This document shows, in pieces, positions 1-7,233 of a DNA stretch of 22,404 nucleotides (position 1 is its first letter; each line of letters opens with the position of its first letter). Both the position numbers and the translations under genes were made by a program. The notes below the pieces were generated by a model. That model made no database searches. It was given only the letters and a program-made list of their open reading frames with translations, and was not told the DNA's origin. The DNA lies in the IMG/VR virus record IMGVR_UViG_3300042896_000406, positions 1 through 22,404 of that record; one strand, 5' to 3'. Origin of the DNA: a virus.

Positions 1-816
1 GGGGATAAGAACATCGGTATTAGCTTTGACAAAGTCTTTGAAATCGCGGAATGCTGGAATTCCGGTTGTGACGATCCAATCGCTTGCACCTTCTAAAGCA
101 GGCACAACATATACTTCAAGTTTAGTAACAAGTTCCCCAAGTATGGGAAGTAAAGCCTTGCCGATGCTTTCCTGAATCTCGCCAAGGCGAAAATTGAAAA
201 TTTCAAACTTGCCCGCCGCTGTGGTGCCCCACACTTCTGCATAACCGCCGACCTTCTCGGTCAGTCCTGAAACAAGTTGGTCAAAGTTTCCGGCCAGAGT
301 GTTGGTGTCTTTGAAATCAATACCGACCTCTTTGAGCGCACGCCCTTGACCGAGCAAAGCTTTACCGAGCGAGCTCGCGGCATCCGGTAGCAACTGGCCG
401 GTCTTGCGCGCGTAATCCTGCAACAGCGGCGTCAACTTGGTCAGCTGTGCCCCGGTGAGGCCATACTGTGCAAGAACGGCTTGACCGCTCGCGGTCGCGT
501 CATCATCGAACCCAGTCTTAAGCGCTAAGGCTGAGTTGAGTTTCTGTAACGCTTTTTGGTTGGTGTCTGCAAGCGCCGGGAATCGTGCGAACGCATCCGA
601 CAACTTGCTTTGCGCAACTTCTGCATCAAGGAACGCCGTGACCGCACCCTTACCAAAATCGAAGATAGCTTTAGCACCAAGGCTAACCCCGATGATCCCG
701 CCCAACCGGCTAAAGTTTTGCGACAAACTCCCTACACTTTTTTCAACCGAACGCATCGACTTCAGCGCGCTCGACGGGTCGCCCAAAATCTTGTAAGTCA
801 TCGTCTTACTTGCCAC
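1..816 (-). CDS. Tail tape-measure protein, N-terminal part (runs off the left edge)
   Basis: Sets tail length and later helps DNA entry; it sits inside the tail tube. About 272 codons lie in the window and the frame is still open at base 1, so the C-terminus is missing. The translation has the usual tape-measure N-terminal pattern: a hydrophobic Gly-rich helix (about residues 30-55), then a segment containing QSKLSDAFARFPAL, LKTGFDDDATASGQAVLAQY and SSLGKALLGQGRALKEVGID, typical of TMP-type regions. I prefer the GTG start at 816 (first residues VASKTMTYKI), with AAGGAAG upstream; an in-frame ATG at 801 is the alternative. The gene overlaps the end of the frameshifted chaperone (stop at 806-808), as expected for the chaperone-tape measure pair. 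Confidence 0.88.
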   Translation of the reverse strand, partial: MASKTMTYKILGDPSSALKSMRSVEKSVGSLSQNFSRLGGIIGVSLGAKAIFDFGKGAVTAFLDAEVAQSKLSDAFARFPALADTNQKALQKLNSALALKTGFDDDATASGQAVLAQYGLTGAQLTKLTPLLQDYARKTGQLLPDAASSLGKALLGQGRALKEVGIDFKDTNTLAGNFDQLVSGLTEKVGGYAEVWGTTAAGKFEIFNFRLGEIQESIGKALLPILGELVTKLEVYVVPALEGASDWIVTTGIPAFRDFKDFVKANTDVLIP

Positions 817-1395
817 GATTGCGCCCCGCTTCCTTAGATTGCGCTAGTAGCTCGTCGGTTATTTCTTTAGTGCGCGCCCGATAAATCCGATACCACCAGA
901 AATCGAGGTCCCAAATATTAAATGGGGTGATGCCGCTGCCGGGAATGTGCACGTTGATGGCAGGTAACCACGCCTCGATGTCGTTTTCGAGATCGTCAGC
1001 CCACCGTAAATCTTCTACGACGTGGGCTCGTCGGCGGACTCGTCCGGTTTGACTTTTGGGACTTCCACCTCATCGTCAGCATCGGGGATAAATTCCCAGT
1101 CGGTGAGGTCGAAGTCGCCCGCATCTTCATAGGTAAGGTTGTCGCCTGCTTTACGACGTGCCAAGAAGATCATGCCCGTCAGGTTGGCAAGTCGTTCGTC
1201 TGCAAACAGATCGAAAGTGCCGGATGCTTTCAACGATTCGCCGAGATCAATCGAAAATTGTTGCATCGTGCTGGGGGTAACCGCAACACCATCAAGCTCT
1301 TTCGACGCCCGCTTCAGATACCGCACATCGTTATTAGTCGGATGCGTCAAACCCTCGCTAAGCGGATACTCAACCAAACCAACGCGAATCTTCAT
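806..1395 (-). CDS. Tail assembly chaperone, long form made by -1 frameshift (GT-like)
   Basis: Predicted fusion of the 126-aa chaperone frame with a second open frame that has no start near its beginning. The slip at 1054-1060 would join 114 zero-frame residues to 82 residues read in the -1 frame, giving about 196 aa ending at the TAA at 806-808. The extension contains EDLRWADDLENDIEAWLPA, then WDLDFWWYRIYRARTKEI, and a charged tail. An extension just ahead of the tape measure is the conserved arrangement of lambda G/GT and its actinophage counterparts, where the long form coats the tape measure during tail assembly. The -1 frame has a stop at 1070-1072 just before the slip site, and the zero frame stops at 1015-1017, so slippage must occur between them. 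Frame geometry is seen directly; function is from family knowledge. Confidence 0.8.
1015..1395 (-). CDS. Tail assembly chaperone, short form (G-like)
   Basis: Unslipped product of 126 aa, the more abundant chaperone in this class. It begins MKIRVGLVEYPLSEGLTHPT and has a mostly helical middle (QQFSIDLGESLKASG; DERLANLTGMIFLARRK) and an acidic end (ADDEVEVPKVKPDESADEPTS). Size, acidic C-terminus and position between the HK97 gp10-like gene and the tape measure fit the lambda G role: binding and holding the tape-measure protein during tail polymerisation. The ATG overlaps the end of the upstream gene by 4 bases, so translation is probably coupled. The call rests on synteny plus the slippery site; the primary sequence alone is not diagnostic. 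Confidence 0.8.
   Translation of the reverse strand: MKIRVGLVEYPLSEGLTHPTNNDVRYLKRASKELDGVAVTPSTMQQFSIDLGESLKASGTFDLFADERLANLTGMIFLARRKAGDNLTYEDAGDFDLTDWEFIPDADDEVEVPKVKPDESADEPTS
1054..1060 (-). promoter_or_regulatory. Programmed -1 ribosomal frameshift heptamer
   Basis: On the minus strand the heptamer is C CCA AAA, exactly the X XXY YYZ form, with CCA (1059-1057) and AAA (1056-1054) as zero-frame codons of the chaperone gene. After slippage both tRNAs re-pair with CCC and AAA and reading continues from 1054 into the open -1 frame. No obvious long downstream stem was worked out by eye. Confidence 0.85.
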
Positions 1396-1883
1396 CTTGC
1401 CCCAATCGCTCGTTCAGCCTTTTTCAATGCTAATAATAACGCATCCATCATTTCACCGTTAGCTATCGGTGTAATCACTGCACCAAAATACGGGTTACCC
1501 GTTTGGTTGACCCACACCTCACGATTGCCGAATACCGGGTGCCGCAGTTGTGACCTTTTGTTATATGCCGCAAGGAACCCAGAATGCAGAGCGGGCAAAT
1601 GTTTAGGCGACGCAATAATTGACACACCGGCCGACTTTTTAGCAAAAGACAACTTGCTAGAAACGCCTTGCGCAATTCCCGCCCGAGTGTCAAAGCCTTC
1701 AGCCGGACCCTGCCCGGGCAAATCTTCTTGCACCTTGTCTTGCACAGCCCGCACCGCTTGTGCTGATATCTTTTTTATTTCACGTCGCAACGCGGTCAAA
1801 GCGACCGGGTCAAACTTTTTTAGGTCACGTTGTAACCGTTGCAACTCGGTCGTGTCGATATAGACAAGCGGGCGGCCAGCCAT
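1392..1883 (-). CDS. HK97 gp10-like tail completion/connector protein
   Basis: 163 aa, basic. It begins with a helical segment (TTELQRLQRDLKKFDPVAL), then helices with ISAQAVRAVQDKV, and a C-terminal part containing SQLRHPVFGNREVWVNQ and PYFGAVI before a final helix (EMMDALLLALKKAERAIG). The pattern of an N-terminal helical region followed by RHPVFGN...W and a helix is characteristic of the HK97 gp10 / minor tail connector family, which lies between head-tail connectors and tail tube genes. It overlaps both neighbours by a few bases (TGATGG junction with the major tail gene, ATGA with the chaperone). In many HK97-type phages this gene precedes the tail-tube gene; here it follows it. Confidence 0.7.
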   Translation of the reverse strand: MAGRPLVYIDTTELQRLQRDLKKFDPVALTALRREIKKISAQAVRAVQDKVQEDLPGQGPAEGFDTRAGIAQGVSSKLSFAKKSAGVSIIASPKHLPALHSGFLAAYNKRSQLRHPVFGNREVWVNQTGNPYFGAVITPIANGEMMDALLLALKKAERAIGAR

Positions 1884-2911
1884 CAGATCGAAGTTTCCGC
1901 CGTCACAATGCTTACATAGATGGGGTGTGCAGCGGTTTTATCATCGACAACCTCGAAGTCAATTGAAATGGTAATCGGTTCGGCCGAGTTAGTGACCATC
2001 GGTAGCGCCCCGTTTAGTTTGATTGCGGGAATAGCAATCGAAAACTGTGGGAATACAGCGCCCGTGATTGCAACAGTGCCCGTGTAAGTGATGAGCAGCG
2101 GCAGGGAAGTGCCTGCGAGCCACAAGTCTCTGAGGGTGTTGTCGGCGTACTCGATGGTGAGCGATCCGGTAGCAGTACGACGCCCGAGAACGGGCTTGCG
2201 GGATAGTTTGCCGTTGCCGCCGAAGTTGAACCCAGCCGCGTCGATCCCGTTGCTGTAGGTGAGACTAAACTCGGTCACGTTCACGGTTGCGGTCGGGCCA
2301 GTACCGATTGCGGTTGTCGTCGGTACAGTGAGCGTGCCACCGAGACCAATAGCGCCACCCGCAAAAGACATCGGGAAGACGTTTGTGTGGTAAGCCGCCG
2401 TCGCCAACCCGGTCGCCGTAACAAGGTCTTTACCCACCCAGTCAAAGCTAATTGTCGGAATCGTCGAGTTGCCGCCCGTAATGGTGAAGCCGGTGCACAC
2501 ACAACCGACGAAAGTCTGTGCCAGAACAGAGCCACCACCAACCGGGGGGGCACCCTTTTGGATCGTGTAAGACGACAGGCTATCAGTCGTCGTCGGCGTG
2601 AAATTCTGCTGATATGCCGAACCCGTCACAACGGTAGACGTACCTGTGCCGCCGAAAGCCGCTTCGATTGCTTTGCCGTTGTTCTTAGTAAGCAGGTCCA
2701 TCTCAAAACTTCCGGTAACTTCAGTTTTGACCAGCACGCGACGGTCGCCGTAATTCATCCGCTGCCCGACCCGCAGACCGTTGCCCTGTGCGTAAGTCAA
2801 AGCCGCGTCGAACGACTCCGTGTTGAACTCGTAGAACTCGTCCACGGTGACACCGGTCCCGAACGTGGTTTCTTTTTTCAGTGCAAGCTGTCCGTCTAGT
2901 TGCGTAGTCAT
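1883..2911 (-). CDS. Major tail (tube) protein
   Basis: 342 aa, rich in Thr, Gly and beta-prone segments, with few charges in long stretches, as in siphovirus tail-tube subunits. The N-terminus (LDGQLALKKETTFGTGVTV, then EFYEFNTESF) matches the start of actinophage tail-tube proteins. Near the C-terminus the segment KLSRKPVLGRRTATGSLTIE, followed by YADNTLRDLW, is the usual tube-protein strand set. It polymerises into the tail tube around the tape measure. Its length is above the simplest tube proteins (about 200 aa), so an extra surface domain is plausible. The ATG overlaps the stop of the upstream 65-aa gene (ATGA). Confidence 0.82.
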   Translation of the reverse strand: MTTQLDGQLALKKETTFGTGVTVDEFYEFNTESFDAALTYAQGNGLRVGQRMNYGDRRVLVKTEVTGSFEMDLLTKNNGKAIEAAFGGTGTSTVVTGSAYQQNFTPTTTDSLSSYTIQKGAPPVGGGSVLAQTFVGCVCTGFTITGGNSTIPTISFDWVGKDLVTATGLATAAYHTNVFPMSFAGGAIGLGGTLTVPTTTAIGTGPTATVNVTEFSLTYSNGIDAAGFNFGGNGKLSRKPVLGRRTATGSLTIEYADNTLRDLWLAGTSLPLLITYTGTVAITGAVFPQFSIAIPAIKLNGALPMVTNSAEPITISIDFEVVDDKTAAHPIYVSIVTAETSI

Positions 2912-3105
2912 GCTGTGACTCCTTCATTACCCTCAGGCATAACCGACACAACGGGTGCCGAACCGACGCGCGCCCACAAATCTGTTTGGGCTGCGAAACT
3001 GTTTGCAAAAATGTCTGTAACCTCAAAGGTTTCGCCCGCCGCAATTGTTCGGCTAAGGATCGGCACCATAAGATCGTGGCCGGTGATATTCTTGAATTTA
3101 GGCAT
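2908..3105 (-). CDS. Small conserved protein between tail terminator and major tail genes
   Basis: 65 aa, beginning MPKFKNITGHDLMVPILSR and containing TIAAGETFEVTDIFANSFAAQ. The pattern (short strand, GHDLMVP, then AAGETFEVTD) resembles small structural proteins found in this slot in several siphoviruses, where they may be head-tail joining or tail decoration components. I cannot assign a precise role. It is preceded by GAGAGATC a few bases before the ATG and lies 8 bases from the upstream gene, firmly inside the structural operon. Confidence 0.7.
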   Translation of the reverse strand: MPKFKNITGHDLMVPILSRTIAAGETFEVTDIFANSFAAQTDLWARVGSAPVVSVMPEGNEGVTA

Positions 3106-3113
3106 GATCTCTC

Positions 3114-3572
3114 CTACGAGGTAATTCGTGCATGTGCTGTAAATGTGGCTGTAATAACTTGCATACGACCCTTGGAAATAACCGATTGATCGGTTGCCTC
3201 AGCGCTTGCATATTGGGTTAGGAATATTTCGCGCACTACCCCGCCGAGCGTGTTATCGGTGACGCGCACATATTCGGATAGCAACCCGAGCATTGCGTCG
3301 GCCCGTACATCGACCACGCTTTCCTGCTCAGCACCACCGAAACGGAACGCGCTAATAATCACCTCAAGGGTCAGCGTTTCCTCGCGTGTGCGCCGCGTTG
3401 CGCTAATCGTTGCCGGCTCTTGGTCGGATGTGCCAACACCCAAAGAAATGACATCGGGGAGCGCATCAAACGCAGGATAGCCGCGACCAATCGAAACATC
3501 TTGCCCCGTGAACAGGGTTGCAGCAGCGGCCAACATTGCCGACTTCAGCCCTTGCATCGCTGAATATGGCAT
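3114..3572 (-). CDS. Tail terminator-like protein
   Basis: 152 aa. It starts with a helix (SAMQGLKSAMLAAAATLF), then GYPAFDALPDVISLGVG. A charged strand (RRTREETLTLEVIISAFR) precedes a helix (VVDVRADAMLGLLSEYVR), and the C-terminus is SVISKGRMQVITATFTAHAR. This alpha-strand-helix-strand plan and C-terminal beta strand are typical of tail terminator proteins (lambda gpU / HK97 tail-completion type), which cap the tube. Position between head-tail connector and major tail gene agrees. It overlaps the connector stop by one base (TGATG). Confidence 0.6.
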   Translation of the reverse strand: MPYSAMQGLKSAMLAAAATLFTGQDVSIGRGYPAFDALPDVISLGVGTSDQEPATISATRRTREETLTLEVIISAFRFGGAEQESVVDVRADAMLGLLSEYVRVTDNTLGGVVREIFLTQYASAEATDQSVISKGRMQVITATFTAHARITS

Positions 3573-4111
3573 CAGGCGAACCCGGGAATATCGTCATTGA
3601 CATCGAGCAGCTCGGTAATGCGTTTCCGCAATCCCATCGTTATCTCGCCCGGTCCGCCTTGGTCAGCAGTTCCAGGGCGATTAGCTTGCCGTCCGGTCTG
3701 CCACCACAAGCGCACAAGCTCGCGTGCAGCCAATTCGACGTTCGGCGGTATTGTGGCAAAGCCGACCGTGACAACGACGACGACGTTTCGGATACCACGA
3801 TAGAAAATATCAAAGTCACCCGTACCAGCCGAGATGATCCCTTGCGCACCGTTGGCAACATAACCCGTTACAATTGAACCCTCGACGGTCACAGACGTGA
3901 CCGCATTGAACTTGAATGGCAGAGTTACTTCTGGGTAGCCGCCATCAAATGTTAGTGTGCGAGACTCGGCAAACATTGGGCCGCCCATGCCCTCAATGAA
4001 CGGGGTAGCGGCGGATATATAATCTTCAAGGTCGGTGTCGTAAGTTGACGCTGTGATCCCTAGCGATAACTTCACTTTTGCAAGTGTGGTCAGTCCGCGA
4101 ACAATTGCCAT
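3572..4111 (-). CDS. Head-tail connector (HK97 gp6-like adaptor)
   Basis: 179 aa with the start chosen here. The N-terminus AIVRGLTTLAKVKLSLGI, followed by TDLEDYISAATPFIEG, is the usual gp6-type opening: helices that build the connector ring on the portal. A beta-rich middle with YPEVTLPFKFNAVTSVTVEG follows, and a C-terminal helix (NVELAARELVRLWWQTGRQ) ends with the basic RKRITELLD. The frame can be extended to a TTG at 4165 (197 aa), but the ATG at 4111 has a good ribosome-binding site (GAGG, six bases upstream), so I use it; ATGs at 4114 and 4123 are also possible. A 72-base gap separates it from the glycosyltransferase. Confidence 0.72.
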   Translation of the reverse strand: MAIVRGLTTLAKVKLSLGITASTYDTDLEDYISAATPFIEGMGGPMFAESRTLTFDGGYPEVTLPFKFNAVTSVTVEGSIVTGYVANGAQGIISAGTGDFDIFYRGIRNVVVVVTVGFATIPPNVELAARELVRLWWQTGRQANRPGTADQGGPGEITMGLRKRITELLDVNDDIPGFA

Positions 4112-4183
4112 CATCTTCCTCATTTTCTCGAAGCTCGACAGGAGCAATAGCGGGACGTGTCTCAACTTTTGGGGGCCACACAG

Positions 4184-5134
4184 CTACAGGCTTGAATATG
4201 CGGATTCCCATAACTTCCACCCGTCACCAATCGCCCAATTGCGCGCGTGCTCTTTAGCCGCCGCACCCATTGACTCGCGCATCTCGGTGTCATTCACGAG
4301 GTCGCGGAGTTTGCGTTCCCATTCGTGATCCTGTGACACCAAAAAGCCGGTAACCCCATCAATAACGAAATCGCTGTACGGGTCCCACTGGGAAGCAATG
4401 CACGGAATACCGAGCGCCGCATATTCCAACGTTTTGATAGCCGACTTAGACCGATTGAACTGGGATGGAATCAGCGGTGCAATGCCGATATCAAAATCGA
4501 TGCTGCGGTAGTAATCGAACAAATCTGTCGACCAAGTTGTGTGCCGACCTCGCACCTTATTAGCAATCAGATAGTTAGCGCCAATGGAATGAAAATCTAC
4601 GGCCGGGTTACGGTCTAAAAATCGTCGCAACCGTGGCGCAACCATCTCCCAATCACGCAAATGGGAATCACCACCAGCCCACCCAACCGTTACACGATCC
4701 CGGCGAGGTCGCACAAGGTCAAATAAAGCATTATCGACATGGTTGGGTAGTACGGTCACGTTGTCATTGAACTGGCGCATAACGGCCGCCAGTGGCTCGG
4801 TAGACACCGTTACAAGGTGGGCAATCGACGCCGCCGACTCAATCTCCCGCAATTGGTCATCTGTAAACGATCGTTTGGCGCGAAAGTTGCTCGGGTCGAT
4901 ACTCCACAAGTCGTCATCTGTTTCCCACACAAGTTTGTGTGTGCGCCAAGCTTTTAACCAGTGCGGCATGAACCCGGGTCCGCCGAGCCTTTGCCCCACA
5001 ATAATGGCATCGTTCGGGGCTGTACCTTGCCGAGAATATTCGACATCAAGCCCGTTAGCTTTCATCGTGTCAAATGGCAACCTAATACGGTAATAACCGC
5101 ACGCTGTACCATCTTCATACGCATAAACTTGCAC
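4184..5134 (-). CDS. Glycosyltransferase (GT4-like) inside the head gene cluster
   Basis: 316 aa, GTG start with AGGAG five bases upstream. A C-terminal Rossmann-like domain has the GT4 nucleotide-sugar signature: TVGWAGGDSHLRDWE, FDIGIAPL, then SKSAIKTLEYAALGIPCIAS, and DGVTGFLVSQDHEWERKL. The N-terminal half contains YYRIRLPFDTM and LVWETDDDLW. Such enzymes transfer sugars from nucleotide donors. Its place between the major capsid and connector genes, in the same orientation and likely the same transcript, suggests that virion proteins are the acceptor; glycosylated capsids and tails are known in some actinophages. The acceptor is inference. The hairpin at 5149-5175 lies between capsid and this gene and may lower its expression. 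Confidence 0.8.
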   Translation of the reverse strand: MQVYAYEDGTACGYYRIRLPFDTMKANGLDVEYSRQGTAPNDAIIVGQRLGGPGFMPHWLKAWRTHKLVWETDDDLWSIDPSNFRAKRSFTDDQLREIESAASIAHLVTVSTEPLAAVMRQFNDNVTVLPNHVDNALFDLVRPRRDRVTVGWAGGDSHLRDWEMVAPRLRRFLDRNPAVDFHSIGANYLIANKVRGRHTTWSTDLFDYYRSIDFDIGIAPLIPSQFNRSKSAIKTLEYAALGIPCIASQWDPYSDFVIDGVTGFLVSQDHEWERKLRDLVNDTEMRESMGAAAKEHARNWAIGDGWKLWESAYSSL

Positions 5135-5148
5135 AGCACTCCTAGATA

Positions 5149-5175
5149 GGGGGGAGGACCTTCGACCCTCCCCCC
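5149..5175 (-). terminator. GC-rich hairpin after the capsid gene (attenuating terminator or mRNA stabiliser)
   Basis: Perfect 9-bp inverted repeat: GGGGGGAGG at 5149-5157 pairs with CCTCCCCCC at 5167-5175 around a 9-base loop. It lies directly after the major capsid stop codon. There is no U-tract on the minus strand (TATCTAGG follows), so complete termination is unlikely; partial termination or protection of the abundant capsid mRNA is more probable. Confidence 0.6.
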
Positions 5176-5181
5176 ACGTTC

Positions 5182-6417
5182 TTAGGAGAGAATCAGGAAC
5201 TTGACCGCGTTCGGGTCAAGCGCCACAGCACCACTACGAACAATTGCGCGGAACGCGGTCTGATCGTTAGCGAAACCCGATTCAGACGAACGCTCGAACC
5301 GAACCCCACCCGCGATACGAACCGCGAGCGCCGAGAAATCACCGAAGTAAATGATTTTCTTGGTCGAGTCCGTAGCCGGCACGCCGGTGTAAACGGGGAG
5401 GAACGGGTCAATGTAGATCGGTCGTCCCTCAATGAGGGCAGGGTCGCCAACCTGCAGCGACCGCTCCCACACGTACTGTCCGAGGGAGTCCTTCAGGCGA
5501 CGCACAAGCCCAGCAGTACCGTCACCCATCAACCAAGACGAGTTCGTCCGGTACTCAGGGAGCACCGAATGGAACAGGTCAATGAGCAGGTCGGCACCCT
5601 GTCCGGCGGATGCCTGAGCGCCCAACGTTCCAGATGCTGCACCAGTCGGCCCGGTCACACCTGTAACAGTGAATCCGGCCGTGATAGCTGCGACAGCTTT
5701 CTGCCCAATCTTGCGACCAAGCTCACGACCGGCCGCACGGGCAAGGTAGCCCTCGACGTCAAAAGTGGCGTCGGAGAGGAGCTCGTTAGGTACGAGCGTG
5801 AGGTAGCCGTCCTTAGTAACCGACAGGTCGGTCGTTGCAAGAGTTGCATCAGTTGCGGTGATTGCGGCGTTAGCGGCAGCACTCGCCCCCGTAGCGTGAA
5901 CGGTAACCTTCGGCATCGGCAGGGTGTTTCCGTCGGCAGTGTTGATAATCATCACACCGGCCTGAAGAACCTGCGAGGTCGCTACAGCGTATTCGTACAG
6001 CTGCGAGTACACCGAGCTAGGCCCAGCACCCAAAGTTGCAGACATCGCGCGAGTCTCGAACGTGCGGCCGCGGTTAGCCACTGCACGCTGCTCGGCACCA
6101 AACTCACGCTGGAGGTCGAAAGCGTCACCCATACGGGACTCACGCGCCCACTTACCGAAAACACCTTCGCCAGTCGAAGAAACGTCCTTCGACGATCCAC
6201 GGAAGCTAATTTCGATGTCTTTGGCACGCTGTTCACCCTCGTGGATAGCAGTCATACGCTTTCCAATACCATCCGACTCGGCAAGGTACTGATCAAACGA
6301 GGTCTGTTCCTCAACGGACAGGTCGCGGTTCTCGGTCACACCCTTCTGGGCGATCTGTGTAGCATTCTTCAAAAGACCATCACGGCGCACCGCGAGATCG
6401 TCAATAATTTGTGACAT
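5182..6417 (-). CDS. Major capsid protein (HK97 fold, gp5-like)
   Basis: 411 aa. Residues 1 to about 100 form a charged helical region (RRDGLLKNATQIAQKG, then LSVEEQTSFDQYLAESDGIG) equivalent to the HK97 delta domain, which is the internal scaffold removed by the prohead protease. The rest is the mature HK97-fold shell protein: SQLYEYAVATSQVLQAG, then VTKDGYLTLVPNELLSDATF with the spine-helix segment DVEGYLARAAGRELGRKIGQ, SSWLMGDGTAGLVRRLKDS, GRPIYIDPFLP and the C-terminal IIYFGDFSALAVRIAGG. An ATG start follows AAAGGGG. Position directly after the protease gene is the standard portal-protease-capsid order. Confidence 0.93.
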   Translation of the reverse strand: MSQIIDDLAVRRDGLLKNATQIAQKGVTENRDLSVEEQTSFDQYLAESDGIGKRMTAIHEGEQRAKDIEISFRGSSKDVSSTGEGVFGKWARESRMGDAFDLQREFGAEQRAVANRGRTFETRAMSATLGAGPSSVYSQLYEYAVATSQVLQAGVMIINTADGNTLPMPKVTVHATGASAAANAAITATDATLATTDLSVTKDGYLTLVPNELLSDATFDVEGYLARAAGRELGRKIGQKAVAAITAGFTVTGVTGPTGAASGTLGAQASAGQGADLLIDLFHSVLPEYRTNSSWLMGDGTAGLVRRLKDSLGQYVWERSLQVGDPALIEGRPIYIDPFLPVYTGVPATDSTKKIIYFGDFSALAVRIAGGVRFERSSESGFANDQTAFRAIVRSGAVALDPNAVKFLILS

Positions 6418-6453
6418 GGTTTGTCCCCTTTCGGGACTCGTTGTTAATGAGGC

Positions 6454-6523
6454 CCGGTGGGTTTCGCCCTGCCGGATTATTTACTACAACCGCTTTAGTG
6501 CAATGGGGTTCGCCCTGTCGCAC
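6454..6523 (-). promoter_or_regulatory. Two related hairpins in the leader of the capsid gene
   Basis: The 120-base gap between protease and capsid genes holds two stem-loops with the same core. On the minus strand one is CCGG-CA-GGG-CGAAA-CCC-A-CCGG (6454-6475) and the other is GTGC-GACA-GGG-CGAA-CCC-CATT-GCAC (6498-6523). Neither has a U-tract. The duplicated GGGCGAA(A)CCC core suggests a tetraloop-like element affecting capsid mRNA stability or a protein-binding site. Function is not known. Confidence 0.5.
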
Positions 6524-6537
6524 CTAACGGGGATTTA

Positions 6538-7221
6538 TTACAGCTTTACTGGTGGAACATTCAACACAGCAGCCAAAGCCGCCTGAGCCGAACGCTTTTT
6601 ATCCACCACGTCGGCCGTACGCTTGAAGAACTTTGTCAAATCGCCAGCCGTAGCCATTGACCGAACTTCCGCAATGTCAGCATCAAAGTGACGTGCAAGA
6701 GACTCCAGCGCACCCTCGACCGATGACCGAACACCCGTCGAGGTGTCCTCATACGCCGGACTCAGCACACTAGCGACATCGTACAAACGCACATCGAGCA
6801 GTGTCCGCATCGGGTAACCCTGATCCGATGTCGCCCACTCGTCGGAACCCTCACCCGTGGTAGCAAAAGCGAACGACGATTGGCGTACATCGCCACGCTG
6901 CACAAGCTCGTACACATCGGCACGAGTTTGGGGAAGGTCAGCTTCATACATGAGGCCGACATTATCGACCGAAAGCCGCAACGTGCCGCCCGCAATCGTA
7001 CCCAAAACCATATTGTCATCATGGTTATGGCGTGCGACCGCTCCATGGAACCCGTCACCCCGCGACTTGTTGAAAGCGCCGGGAGCAATACGCTCCACGA
7101 ACCCGCCCAAGTTTTGGCTCATACGCTCAAACTTTGCCGCGTACCCCCCAATCATCATCTTCTCCGAGCCGGCCCGAACTTCAACCGGAACAGAGGTATA
7201 TCTACGCTCTTGCTGTGTCAT
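6538..7221 (-). CDS. HK97-type prohead protease (family U35)
   Basis: 227 aa serine protease that cuts the capsid delta domain during head maturation. The sequence shows the family motifs in order: GGYAAKFERMSQNLGGFVER, then APGAFNKS, catalytic His65 in the segment AVARHNHDDNMVLG, the strand GGTLRLSVDNVGLMYEADL, the catalytic Ser region QSSFAF (Ser115/116), and DVASVLSPAYEDT. These positions agree with the His and Ser of HK97 gp4. ATG start with GAGGAG seven bases upstream. The C-terminal 50 residues are charged and helical. It is encoded between portal and capsid, as usual. Confidence 0.92.
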   Translation of the reverse strand: MTQQERRYTSVPVEVRAGSEKMMIGGYAAKFERMSQNLGGFVERIAPGAFNKSRGDGFHGAVARHNHDDNMVLGTIAGGTLRLSVDNVGLMYEADLPQTRADVYELVQRGDVRQSSFAFATTGEGSDEWATSDQGYPMRTLLDVRLYDVASVLSPAYEDTSTGVRSSVEGALESLARHFDADIAEVRSMATAGDLTKFFKRTADVVDKKRSAQAALAAVLNVPPVKL

Positions 7222-7233
7222 GATTCTCCTCGT

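Noticed and set aside
1258-1863. 201-aa plus-strand frame
   Set aside because: Antisense to the gp10-like and chaperone genes, both supported by synteny and coupled overlaps.
5569-6414. 281-aa open frame on the plus strand
   Set aside because: Antisense to the major capsid gene, whose HK97-fold motifs are clear; the plus-strand product is low-complexity Arg/Ser/Gly and has no ribosome-binding site or neighbours.
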